Notes under the pieces: model-generated
What the model was told of the DNA's origin: nothing
Database searches by the model: none
The model's input: only the letters and a program-made list of their open reading frames with translations
DNA from: Pseudomonadota bacterium
GTDB lineage: Bacteria; Pseudomonadota; Alphaproteobacteria; Rhizobiales; Rhizobiaceae
Direction: 5' to 3'
Length of the DNA: 24,597 nt
NCBI GenBank assembly: GCA_023444445.1
Contig: JAEXMK010000113.1
Coordinates: 1-24,597, forward strand
Program-made: the position numbers and the translations under genes
Shown here: piece after piece, positions 14,649-21,887 of the stretch
How positions within the stretch are numbered: the stretch's first letter is position 1
How the letters are laid out: the number at the start of each line of letters is the position of its first letter

Positions 14649-15005
14649 GCCGCACCGTGATCCCCGCCAGAGTTCGGACGCCAAGACAGATTATTTCCAA
14701 CGACGATATCAGGATTTTTGCAAAGTCTCGATGGAAATCCAGTGGCTTGGCGGCGCGGATCGATGGATTTAGACGCTGACCGAAACCGCTGCGACAGGGC
14801 CGGTCGTTTTTATTCTTCCACGATCCGTTTCATGAAACCGCGCCCTTTTTTACCGGGCTGCGACCGCTTTTCTTTCTTGATCTGGATCAAGGTGACCTTC
14901 CACTCCCGGTGGCAATGCTCCAACCGACGCAAAGGCGCGTTTCCGCTCTCCCAGGCGCGTGCCGTGCCTTTCGTCGGTCGGCTTGCACGTTGGGGGAAAC
15001 CAACA
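14649..15005. other. divergent sulP-fixN intergenic region
   Basis: This 357-base gap carries the FixK box of fixN at 14877-14890 and the fixN ribosome binding site GGGGGA just before 15000. I cannot place the sulP promoter. A long in-frame extension of fixN back to 14718 exists but has no start support and no family match. No RNA gene is seen. Confidence 0.5.
14876..14891 (+). promoter_or_regulatory. FixK/FNR-type anaerobox of fixNOQP
   Basis: TTGAT-CTGG-ATCAA at 14877-14890 is a perfect FNR/FixK consensus site, extended by a matching C and G on its outer sides. If the site is centred at -41.5, the start would be near 14925 and the -10 near 14913-14918 (CAATGC), a weak but acceptable element. 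The fixN ATG is 116 bases downstream of the box. Confidence 0.9.
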
Positions 15006-16628
15006 ATGAATTACACGTTAGAAACCGCGATTGTGGCCCTCGGGGCCTTTCTCGCGTTGCTCGGGGCAGCCTTTGCCCATGACAGTCTTTTCGCCGCCCA
15101 TATGTGGGTGCTGTTTTTTACACTGCTGGTTAGCACGGTGCTTCTTTTGCGCCGTGTCTCCTTTGCGCCTGTCGATCCGGCCGTGCGCGCCCGCCGCAAT
15201 TCGGAATATTTTGACGAGGTGGTGAAATACGGTGTGATCGCTACCGTCTTCTGGGGCGTCGTTGGTTTTCTGGTAGGGGTCGTCGTCGCGTTGCAGCTTG
15301 CCTTTCCCGATCTCAACATCGCTCCCTATTTCAATTTTGGTCGCATGAGGCCGCTGCACACCTCGGCGGTGATCTTCGCTTTCGGGGGAAATGCGCTGAT
15401 CGCCACCTCTTTTTATGTGGTGCAGAGAACCTGTCGCGCGCGCCTGTTCGGCGGCAATCTCGGCTGGTTCGTGTTCTGGGGCTATAACCTCTTCATCGTC
15501 ATGGCCGCCACGGGCTATCTGCTCGGCATTACGCAAGGGCGCGAATATGCGGAGCCGGAATGGTACGTCGATATCTGGCTGACCATCGTCTGGGTCGCCT
15601 ATCTCCTGACATTCCTCGGCACCATCCTGAAGCGCAAGGAGCCGCATATCTATGTGGCCAACTGGTTCTACCTCAGCTTCATCGTGACGATTGCCATGCT
15701 GCATATAGTCAACAATCTGGCGATACCCGTGTCGTTCCTCGGGGTGAAGAGCTATTCGGCCTTTTCGGGCGTGCAGGATGCGCTGACGCAATGGTGGTAC
15801 GGCCATAACGCCGTCGGCTTCTTCCTGACCGCCGGCTTCCTCGGCATGATGTATTATTTCATTCCCAAGCAGGTGAACCGCCCGGTCTATTCCTACCGCC
15901 TGTCGATCATCCACTTCTGGGCGCTGATCTTCATGTATATCTGGGCCGGCCCGCACCACCTGCATTATACCGCGCTGCCCGACTGGGCGCAGACGCTGGG
16001 CATGGTGTTCTCGATCATGCTGTGGATGCCCTCATGGGGTGGCATGATCAACGGTCTGATGACGCTTTCGGGCGCCTGGGACAAGATCCGCACCGATCCC
16101 ATCGTGCGCATGATGGTGATGGCGGTGGCCTTCTACGGCATGGCGACCTTCGAAGGGCCAATGATGTCGATCAAGGCCGTCAATTCGCTCAGCCACTATA
16201 CCGACTGGACCATCGGCCATGTGCATTCGGGTGCACTCGGCTGGAACGGCATGATCACCTTTGGCGCGATCTATTACCTGACGCCGAAACTATGGGGCAG
16301 GGAGCGTCTCTACAGCCTGCAGCTCGTCAACTGGCATTTCTGGCTCGCCACGATCGGTATCGTCATCTACGCCGCCGTCATGTGGGTGGCCGGCATCCAG
16401 CAGGCGCTGATGTGGCGCGAATACGATACCCAGGGCTTCCTCGTCTATTCCTTCGCGGAATCGGTCGCAGCGCTGTTCCCCTATTACGTGATGCGCGCAT
16501 TGGGCGGCCTGATGTTCCTCAGCGGCGCGCTGATCATGGCCTACAACGTCACCATGACCATCCTCGGTCATCAACGCGAGGAGGGCGCCAGCAAGGGCGC
16601 GGCTCCTTCGCTGCAGCCTGCTGAATAG
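15006..16628 (+). CDS. fixN: cytochrome cbb3 oxidase subunit I (CcoN)
   Basis: The 540-residue protein is the catalytic core of the high-affinity cbb3 terminal oxidase: it reduces O2 to water and pumps protons in the inner membrane. It has about 12 membrane helices. His118 (ArgProLeuHisThrSerAla) and His407 in GlyHisValHisSerGly bind low-spin haem b, with His405 for the high-spin haem b3. His267 in TrpTyrGlyHisAsnAla plus His317 and His318 in GlyProHisHisLeuHisTyr bind CuB. Tyr311 is spaced six before His317, as expected for the cross-linked tyrosine of this class. The ATG at 15006 is preceded by GGGGGA and gives the normal CcoN length. It is the first gene of fixNOQP, under an FNR/FixK box. 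Confidence 0.98.
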   Translation: MNYTLETAIVALGAFLALLGAAFAHDSLFAAHMWVLFFTLLVSTVLLLRRVSFAPVDPAVRARRNSEYFDEVVKYGVIATVFWGVVGFLVGVVVALQLAFPDLNIAPYFNFGRMRPLHTSAVIFAFGGNALIATSFYVVQRTCRARLFGGNLGWFVFWGYNLFIVMAATGYLLGITQGREYAEPEWYVDIWLTIVWVAYLLTFLGTILKRKEPHIYVANWFYLSFIVTIAMLHIVNNLAIPVSFLGVKSYSAFSGVQDALTQWWYGHNAVGFFLTAGFLGMMYYFIPKQVNRPVYSYRLSIIHFWALIFMYIWAGPHHLHYTALPDWAQTLGMVFSIMLWMPSWGGMINGLMTLSGAWDKIRTDPIVRMMVMAVAFYGMATFEGPMMSIKAVNSLSHYTDWTIGHVHSGALGWNGMITFGAIYYLTPKLWGRERLYSLQLVNWHFWLATIGIVIYAAVMWVAGIQQALMWREYDTQGFLVYSFAESVAALFPYYVMRALGGLMFLSGALIMAYNVTMTILGHQREEGASKGAAPSLQPAE

Positions 16629-16637
16629 GAGGGGCCG

Positions 16638-17369
16638 ATGTCCATACTCGACAAACACGGCGTCATCGAACGTAACGCCACCCTGCTTCTGGTCGGCTCG
16701 CTGCTTGTGGTCTCGATCGGCGGTATCGTGGAAATCGCACCGCTCTTCTATCTCGAAAACACAATCGAGAAGGTGGAGGGCATGCGGCCCTACACGCCGC
16801 TGGAGCTGGCCGGGCGCAACATCTACATCCGCGAGGGATGTTATGTCTGCCACAGCCAGATGATCCGTCCGTTCCGCGACGAGGTGGAGCGTTACGGGCA
16901 TTACAGCCTGGCGGCAGAATCCATGTATGACCATCCGTTCCAGTGGGGCTCCAAGCGCACGGGGCCGGACCTCGCGCGCGTCGGCGACCGCTATTCGAAC
17001 GAGTGGCATGTGCAGCATCTCGCCGATCCACGCTCGGTCGTGCCGGAATCGATCATGCCGTCCTACGCTTTCCTGAAGACGACGGCACTCAAGGTGACGG
17101 ATGTCGATATGGAGCTGAAGGCAAACCGCGCGGTCGGCGTTCCCTATAGCGACGAGATGATCGAAAAGGCGGGCGCCGACATGAAGGCCCAGGCTGACCC
17201 GAATGCCGATACGAGCGAGCTTCTGACGCGCTACCCGAAGGCGAAGGTCGGCGATTTCGATGGCGATCCCGCAAAGCTTACCGAAATGGATGCTCTGGTC
17301 GCCTATCTGCAAATGCTCGGCACGCTGGTCGATTTCTCGACCTATGACGATGCCGCCGGATATCGATGA
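16638..17369 (+). CDS. fixO: cytochrome cbb3 oxidase monohaem subunit II (CcoO)
   Basis: The 243-residue subunit has one N-terminal membrane anchor (about 14-33) and a periplasmic c-type haem domain. Cys68-X-X-Cys71-His72 (in [12 protein letters not shown]) is the haem site, and the distal Met is probably in the SerIleMetProSerTyr motif near residue 139. It passes electrons from CcoP toward the catalytic subunit. It starts nine bases after the fixN stop with GGAGGGG as ribosome binding site. Length and motifs are standard. Confidence 0.98.
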   Translation: MSILDKHGVIERNATLLLVGSLLVVSIGGIVEIAPLFYLENTIEKVEGMRPYTPLELAGRNIYIREGCYVCHSQMIRPFRDEVERYGHYSLAAESMYDHPFQWGSKRTGPDLARVGDRYSNEWHVQHLADPRSVVPESIMPSYAFLKTTALKVTDVDMELKANRAVGVPYSDEMIEKAGADMKAQADPNADTSELLTRYPKAKVGDFDGDPAKLTEMDALVAYLQMLGTLVDFSTYDDAAGYR

Positions 17370-17381
17370 GGAGGCGAAACG

Positions 17382-17534
17382 ATGGAAACCTACACAGCCA
17401 TGCGCCACTTCGCGGATAGCTGGGGTCTGCTTGCTATGACCCTGTTTTTTGCCGGCGTCGTCATCTTCACACTTCGCCCCGGTTCGAAAAGGGCCGCGGA
17501 CGATGCGGCCAGCATTCCGCTCAGGGAGGACTGA
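17382..17534 (+). CDS. fixQ: cytochrome cbb3 oxidase small subunit (CcoQ/FixQ), 50 aa
   Basis: A 50-codon frame starts at the ATG at 17382, after GGAGG, and ends in TGA at 17532-17534, two bases before fixP. It encodes one membrane helix (LeuLeuAlaMetThrLeuPhePheAlaGlyValValIlePhe, about 17-30) and a charged cytoplasmic tail, with an AspSerTrpGly just before the helix. This is the CcoQ pattern and the position between fixO and fixP is the standard one. CcoQ stabilises the CcoP-CcoNO complex, and in some species protects it from oxygen. It is short enough to escape automatic gene calls. Confidence 0.95.
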   Translation: METYTAMRHFADSWGLLAMTLFFAGVVIFTLRPGSKRAADDAASIPLRED

Positions 17535-17536
17535 AC

Positions 17537-18400
17537 ATGTCCGAAAAACACATCGATAAAATCAGCGGCGTCGAAACCACCGGCCACGAATGGGACGGTA
17601 TTCGGGAGTTGAACAACCCCATGCCGCGCTGGTGGGTATGGACCTTCTACTTTACGATCCTCTGGGCTATCGGATACACCATCGCCTATCCGGCATGGCC
17701 GCTGATCTCAGGCGCGACGCAGGGCGTCCTCGGCTGGAACAGCCGCGGTGAGATCGCTGCCGATTTGGCCGCTGCAAAACAGTCGCGGAGCGCGCTTGTG
17801 GACAAGATCGCCAGTTCATCGCTCGCCGACATCCAGGCAGACCCGACACTGAGGCAATTTGCCCTTTCCGGCGGTGCGGCCGCTTTCAAGGTCAATTGCA
17901 TCCAGTGTCACGGTTCGGGTGCTGAAGGCAGGCAGGGTTATCCGAACCTCAATGACGACGACTGGATGTGGGGCGGCAGCGTCGACGCCATCTACACGAC
18001 GGTAAAGCACGGCATCCGGTTTGCAGATGATCCCGACACTCGTATCTCCGAAATGCCGGCTTTCGGTGACATTCTGAAATCGGATGAAATCCGTGAGGTT
18101 GCGGCCTATGTCGTCAGTCTGACGGGAACGCCTTCCAATCCGGCGCTTGTCGAACCCGGCAAACAGCTCTTTGCCGATAATTGCGCCTCGTGCCACGGAG
18201 AGGACGCCAAGGGCAACCGCGAGTTCGGTGCGCCCAATCTGGCCGATGCGATCTGGCTGAAGGCGCATGGCGAAGAAGGTATCGTTGCGCAGATCCGCTC
18301 ACCGAAACATGGGGTGATGCCTGCCTGGGGCGAACGCCTTGGCGATACGACGGTCAAGCAGCTGGCCATCTTCGTGCATTCGCTGGGTGGCGGCGAGTGA
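17537..18400 (+). CDS. fixP: cytochrome cbb3 oxidase dihaem subunit III (CcoP)
   Basis: The 287-residue subunit has the conserved cytoplasmic start with AsnAsnProMetProArgTrpTrpValTrpThrPheTyrPhe, one membrane helix (about 33-55) and two c-type haem domains. Haem sites are Cys121-X-X-Cys124-His125 and Cys216-X-X-Cys219-His220. The methionine ligands are probably Met173 (SerGluMetProAlaPhe) and Met261 (GlyValMetProAlaTrpGlyGluArg). It receives electrons from the bc1 complex through soluble or membrane cytochrome c and hands them to CcoO. ATG at 17537 follows the fixQ stop by two bases, with AGGGAGG upstream. A strong terminator follows. Confidence 0.98.
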   Translation: MSEKHIDKISGVETTGHEWDGIRELNNPMPRWWVWTFYFTILWAIGYTIAYPAWPLISGATQGVLGWNSRGEIAADLAAAKQSRSALVDKIASSSLADIQADPTLRQFALSGGAAAFKVNCIQCHGSGAEGRQGYPNLNDDDWMWGGSVDAIYTTVKHGIRFADDPDTRISEMPAFGDILKSDEIREVAAYVVSLTGTPSNPALVEPGKQLFADNCASCHGEDAKGNREFGAPNLADAIWLKAHGEEGIVAQIRSPKHGVMPAWGERLGDTTVKQLAIFVHSLGGGE

Positions 18401-18420
18401 AGCTTTCGCAATGTATAGAA

Positions 18421-18444
18421 GGGCGCCGCTGAGGCGCCCTTTTC
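18421..18444. terminator. Rho-independent terminator of fixNOQP
   Basis: GGGCGCC (18421-18427) pairs with GGCGCCC (18433-18439) around GCTGA, followed by TTTTC and more T residues. It begins 20 bases after the fixP stop. The opposite strand, ending the converging VOC genes, has a poorer T run, so it works best on the plus strand. Confidence 0.88.
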
Positions 18445-18454
18445 ATTTTTCCGA

Positions 18455-18901
18455 TCAGGTGTTTTCGGCCCGTCCATCCGGATATTCGGCGGGTCCCTTC
18501 AACTCGATCTTGTTGCCGAAGGGGTCACGGAAATAGAACGAGTGCCCCATCCCCCGCGCGCCGCCGTGAAAGGCTTCCTGTTCGATCGTGACGTTGAATT
18601 TTGCCAGATGTGCGCGAAGCGCATCATGGTCCAAAGGACCGGTCGCAATGCAGATGTGATCGACATTCCGTCCACCTGCGACGGGCGGAGCAGCCTTTGT
18701 GCCACCGGGGTGCGTGACATCCCACAGCACGATGAGGGCATTGCCGCACCAGACCTGTTCCATCCCGAGTGCAGGGTAAGGGTAACCATCAGTACACCCC
18801 AGCACGTTCCGGTAAAAATCGAGCGCCCGCTTCATGTCGTCGACGATGAAGACGATATGATCGATACCGACCAACGAGAAAGGCGGCGTTGTCAAAGTCA
18901 T
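18455..18901 (-). CDS. VOC-superfamily protein (glyoxalase/dioxygenase-like)
   Basis: The 148-residue protein has the two paired beta-alpha-beta-beta-beta modules of the vicinal oxygen chelate fold. The first begins GlyIleAspHisIleValPheIleValAspAspMet with the following AlaLeuAspPheTyrArgAsnValLeuGly, and the second has AsnValAspHisIleCysIleAla. The motif SerPheTyrPheArgAspProPheGlyAsnLysIleGluLeu ends the fold. His in both entry strands and the Glu of the last strand are the usual metal ligands, so metal binding is likely; the substrate is unknown. It starts 14 bases after the stop of the other VOC gene, with AGGAG in front, and is last of the SRPBCC-VOC-VOC set. Confidence 0.85.
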   Translation of the reverse strand: MTLTTPPFSLVGIDHIVFIVDDMKRALDFYRNVLGCTDGYPYPALGMEQVWCGNALIVLWDVTHPGGTKAAPPVAGGRNVDHICIATGPLDHDALRAHLAKFNVTIEQEAFHGGARGMGHSFYFRDPFGNKIELKGPAEYPDGRAENT

Positions 18902-18915
18902 GGGGCTCCTGCTGA

Positions 18916-19272
18916 TTAGTTTTTCGACCAGACGGCCAGTTCATACCCGTCCGGATCGGTGAAATGGAAACGCCGGCCGCCGGGAAAGGCGAAGGTCGCG
19001 ACGCTGATCTGGCCGCCGGCGGCTTCGACACGCCGCTGCACATCCTCGATATCGGCGGCATAGAGAATGACGAGCGGTCCGCCCTTGGCCGAGACCGGAG
19101 CCGTTGTGGTGAAGCCGCCCGTCAAGCGGCCGTCGGAAAACTCGCAATATTGCGGACCATAATCCTTGAAGGTCCAACCGAAAGCGCCCCCGTAAAATTC
19201 CTTGGCTCGCTCGATGTCGGAGACGTTGAATTCGACATAATCGATGCGCCGGTCATTGGTATTTTCTGTCAT
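18916..19272 (-). CDS. VOC-superfamily protein
   Basis: This 118-residue single-chain VOC protein opens ArgIleAspTyrValGluPheAsnValSerAspIle...AlaLysGluPheTyr and ends ArgPheHisPheThrAspProAspGlyTyrGluLeuAlaValTrp. The first His of typical metal sites is replaced by Tyr or Glu in the entry strand, so metal binding is less certain than in its neighbour. The middle has LeuValIleLeuTyrAlaAlaAspIleGluAspVal. GGAG lies six bases before the ATG. The gene is 11 bases downstream of the SRPBCC gene and surely co-transcribed with it. Function unknown; fusions and neighbours of this type are common among small cytoplasmic enzymes and resistance proteins. Confidence 0.85.
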   Translation of the reverse strand: MTENTNDRRIDYVEFNVSDIERAKEFYGGAFGWTFKDYGPQYCEFSDGRLTGGFTTTAPVSAKGGPLVILYAADIEDVQRRVEAAGGQISVATFAFPGGRRFHFTDPDGYELAVWSKN

Positions 19273-19283
19273 GATTTACTCCG

Positions 19284-19688
19284 TCAATCCGCCTCAAGCA
19301 GGGCTTTCAGTGTTTCGAGATCGGCCGCGATCGTGCGCGCGTCCTGCTCGAAATCCTCGTCCGTCATGCCGTCAAGCCGAAGCAGCGTGAAGCTCACTTC
19401 CGCGCCGCTGCCATTCGGCGTTACCCGAAGCGCGTTATAGACCTTCAGCCCGTCAGGCAAAGTGACGACATGATCTATGACACCGAATTCGTTGGCGGGC
19501 GCGAAATTCACGCGCACCTCGCCCAGCGGTCCGCCATCAGCGATCCAGTCATTGCCATCCGGCTTCAGCCCGCCGCCAAGACCTGCCGCCCAGCGTGGCA
19601 TGTTCTGCGGGTCAGAGGTGAAACCATAGACCTCTGCCCACGGCTTTTCGACTGACAGGTGAATGATTCTTGACTGCATGACGGGCAT
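19284..19688 (-). CDS. SRPBCC-family (START-like) protein
   Basis: The 134-residue protein has the helix-grip layout of SRPBCC proteins: an opening strand with SerArgIleIleHisLeuSerValGluLysProTrpAlaGluValTyrGlyPhe, then SerAspProGlnAsnMetProArgTrp, antiparallel strands, and a long C-terminal helix (about 112-134). Such proteins bind lipids, polyketides or other hydrophobic ligands in an internal cavity. AGGAGGAGG lies just before the ATG at 19688 and settles the start. It is first of a three-gene minus-strand unit with two VOC genes and is divergent from fixG. Whether the anaerobox near 19745 also affects it is not known. Confidence 0.84.
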   Translation of the reverse strand: MPVMQSRIIHLSVEKPWAEVYGFTSDPQNMPRWAAGLGGGLKPDGNDWIADGGPLGEVRVNFAPANEFGVIDHVVTLPDGLKVYNALRVTPNGSGAEVSFTLLRLDGMTDEDFEQDARTIAADLETLKALLEAD

Positions 19689-19737
19689 TTCATCCTCCTC
19701 CTGCGGCGCGATCCTCCCTGCGCCACTTTGTCATCAC

Positions 19738-19751
19738 TTGATGCAAGTCAA
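19738..19751 (+). promoter_or_regulatory. FixK/FNR-type anaerobox upstream of fixGHIS
   Basis: TTGAT-GCAA-GTCAA at 19738-19751 differs from the consensus by one base in the right half. Outer bases C and G also match. It lies 55 bases before the fixG ATG at 19807. Co-control with fixNOQP is expected from other rhizobia. If the site is centred at -41.5, the start would be near 19786, inside the only good ribosome binding site. Confidence 0.75.
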
Positions 19752-19793
19752 GGATGTTTCACCGGGGAGGTGCGAGAAAGCAAGGAGATAAAA

Positions 19794-19853
19794 ATGGACT
19801 CCTCTCATGAACATCTATCGCGCCGGACAGGACCGCCCGCAACAGCCGGTTGA
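19794..19853 (+). other. short reading frame overlapping the fixG start
   Basis: An ATG at 19794 follows AAGGAG (19782-19787) at ideal spacing, whereas the fixG ATG at 19807 has no good ribosome binding site. The 19794 frame is 19 codons long, ends TGA at 19851-19853, and is out of frame with fixG. It could be a leader peptide that couples translation, or a chance ATG while ribosomes reach the fixG start. No conservation can be judged from here. Confidence 0.25.
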
Positions 19854-21390
19854 AAGGCTGGAGGCGGAGGCTGTCAATTCCGCAAAGACGCGCAAACCGC
19901 TTTATGAAGCGCGCAAGAAGATTTTCCCCAAGCGCGCGGAGGGCCGGTTCCGGCGGTTCAAATGGCTGGTGATGCTGATCACGCTCGGCATCTATTATCT
20001 GACGCCTTTCCTGCGCTGGGATCGCGGGCCCTATGCGCCGGATCAGGCGGTGTTGATCGATATCGCCAACCGGCGCTTTTATTTCTTCTTCATCGAAATC
20101 TGGCCGCAGGAGTTCTTCTTCGTTGCGGGCCTGCTGGTCATGGCGGGGCTGGGGCTGTTTCTCGTCACATCCGCCGTCGGGCGCGCATGGTGCGGTTACA
20201 CCTGTCCGCAGACCGTCTGGGTTGATCTGTTTCTGGTGGTCGAACGGGCGATCGAAGGTGACAGGAACACCCGCATGAAACTGGATGCGGCGCCCTTCAC
20301 ATTTGGAAAATTGCGCAAGCGTGTGCTGAAACATGCGATCTGGCTGGTGATCGGCGTTCTGACCGGCGGTGCCTGGATTTTTTATTTTGCCGATGCGCCG
20401 ACTCTCGCAAAGGAATTCGTCACCGGCCAGGCGCCGATGATCGCCTACTCGACCGTCGCCATCCTTACCGCCACCACTTATGTCTTCGGCGGGCTGATGC
20501 GGGAACAGGTCTGCACCTATATGTGTCCCTGGCCGCGCATTCAGGCGGCGATGCTGGACGAGAACTCGCTTGTCGTCACCTATAATGACTGGCGCGGCGA
20601 ACCGCGCTCGCGGCACGCCAAGAAGGCTGCGGCAGCAGGGGAGAGCATCGGCGATTGCGTCGATTGCAATGCCTGCGTTGCCGTCTGTCCCATGGGCATT
20701 GACATCAGGGATGGGCAGCAGCTGGAATGCATCACCTGCGCGCTCTGCATCGATGCCTGTGACGGGGTGATGGACAAGATAGGCAAGCCGCGCGGGCTGA
20801 TTGCTTATGCGACGCTTGCCGAATACCAATCCAACATGGCGCTGGCGACCGGCAACGGCCAGCACGCGATCCACCCCGCCGACGTGCGCGACGAGAATGG
20901 CAGCTTCAGCAGTCGTGTGCGCCACTTCAACTGGCGTATCATCTTCCGTCCGCGCACTCTGCTTTATACGGCCATCTGGGCTGCCGTTGGTATCGGCATG
21001 CTGTTTGCGCTGGTGACGCGTGAGCGGCTGGCGCTCAATGTCCTGCATGACCGCAATCCGCAATATGTGCTGGAATCGAACGGTTCGATCCGTAACGGCT
21101 ATACCGTGCGCATCCTCAACATGGTGCCGCAGCCGCGCATCATGCGCCTGACCATCGAGGGCCTTCCAAACGCGGTGATGAAAATCAACGGCATGGCCGA
21201 CAATGCCGCCCGGGCCTTTGAGGTCACGGTCGAACCGGACGAGGCAACAACCCTCAAAGTCTTCGTCACCCTGCCGGGCGAGGATGTCGCGCGGACGGCA
21301 GAAAACTTCGAATTCATCGTCAGCGATACGGCCGGCCACGAAACGGCCCGTTACGATGCGGTCTTTAATGCTCCGGGAGTAAAAAAATGA
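19807..21390 (+). CDS. fixG: cytochrome cbb3 oxidase accessory protein CcoG (FixG), iron-sulfur protein
   Basis: The 527-residue inner membrane protein has an N-terminal basic region and several membrane helices. The cysteine sites are GlyTyrThrCysProGlnThrValTrp and ThrTyrMetCysProTrpProArg, plus two ferredoxin-type 4Fe-4S sites: Cys284-x2-287-x2-290-x3-294 and Cys308-x2-311-x2-314-x3-318. The C-terminal domain has an immunoglobulin-like, periplasmic character. CcoG takes part in reducing copper(II) for delivery to the oxidase. Start chosen at 19807, giving a protein that matches rhizobial FixG from about residue 12 (ProValGluArgLeuGluAlaGluAlaValAsn). Its own ribosome binding site is weak, while a strong one serves an out-of-frame ATG at 19794. 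It overlaps fixH by four bases. Confidence 0.96.
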   Translation: MNIYRAGQDRPQQPVERLEAEAVNSAKTRKPLYEARKKIFPKRAEGRFRRFKWLVMLITLGIYYLTPFLRWDRGPYAPDQAVLIDIANRRFYFFFIEIWPQEFFFVAGLLVMAGLGLFLVTSAVGRAWCGYTCPQTVWVDLFLVVERAIEGDRNTRMKLDAAPFTFGKLRKRVLKHAIWLVIGVLTGGAWIFYFADAPTLAKEFVTGQAPMIAYSTVAILTATTYVFGGLMREQVCTYMCPWPRIQAAMLDENSLVVTYNDWRGEPRSRHAKKAAAAGESIGDCVDCNACVAVCPMGIDIRDGQQLECITCALCIDACDGVMDKIGKPRGLIAYATLAEYQSNMALATGNGQHAIHPADVRDENGSFSSRVRHFNWRIIFRPRTLLYTAIWAAVGIGMLFALVTRERLALNVLHDRNPQYVLESNGSIRNGYTVRILNMVPQPRIMRLTIEGLPNAVMKINGMADNAARAFEVTVEPDEATTLKVFVTLPGEDVARTAENFEFIVSDTAGHETARYDAVFNAPGVKK

Positions 21391-21887
21391 CAGTGAACGA
21401 TCAACGCGCTTCCGGATTTACGTTCACCGGCTGGCACATGCTGGGTGTCATGGTGCTGTTCTTCGGCACCGTCATCACTGTCAACATGATCATGGCCTGG
21501 AATGCGGTCCATAGCTGGAGCGGGCTCGTGGTGCCTAACACCTATGTGGCCAGCCAGCAATTCAATGCCAAGGCGGAAGCCGCCAAGGCACGGGCTGCAA
21601 CCGGTATCAAGGGCAGGCTCGTGGTGGATGAGAAGACCGTGCGCTACGAGGTTTTCCATCCCGATAAAGGCCCCGTCGATACGGATACGGTGACGGCGCA
21701 TTTTCGTCGGCCTGTGGGAGAGAGCCAGAATTTCGACATGGAATTGATCCCGGCCACCACCGGCGTGTTTACCGGCGCACACAACATGCTGCCGGGGCAA
21801 TGGATCGTCGAGGTTACCGCCGTCAAGGACGGCCGGATCATCGTGCATGAGGGCACGCGGATCGCCGTTATCAGGGGGCGCCAATGA
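21387..21887 (+). CDS. fixH: cbb3 oxidase assembly protein CcoH (FixH)
   Basis: The 166-residue protein has a single membrane helix (about 17-37, MetLeuGlyValMetValLeuPhePhe...) and a periplasmic domain of about 125 residues beginning TyrValAlaSerGlnGlnPheAsnAlaLysAlaGluAla, the FixH signature. It has a GlyThrArgIleAlaVal end. It is needed for copper loading and assembly of cbb3 oxidase together with FixI. The ATGA at 21387-21390 shows overlap with the fixG stop, and the stop overlaps fixI in the same way, so translation of the operon is coupled. Length is normal. Confidence 0.93.
   Translation: MTVNDQRASGFTFTGWHMLGVMVLFFGTVITVNMIMAWNAVHSWSGLVVPNTYVASQQFNAKAEAAKARAATGIKGRLVVDEKTVRYEVFHPDKGPVDTDTVTAHFRRPVGESQNFDMELIPATTGVFTGAHNMLPGQWIVEVTAVKDGRIIVHEGTRIAVIRGRQ

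Noticed and set aside
14718..15005. N-terminal extension of fixN to 14718
   Set aside because: It would run through the FixK box, has no ribosome binding site at its start, and does not look like CcoN; the ATG at 15006 has GGGGGA and gives normal length.
19759..21339. 526-codon open frame on the minus strand opposite fixG
   Set aside because: Antisense shadow of fixG, which has intact iron-sulfur motifs and full family length.
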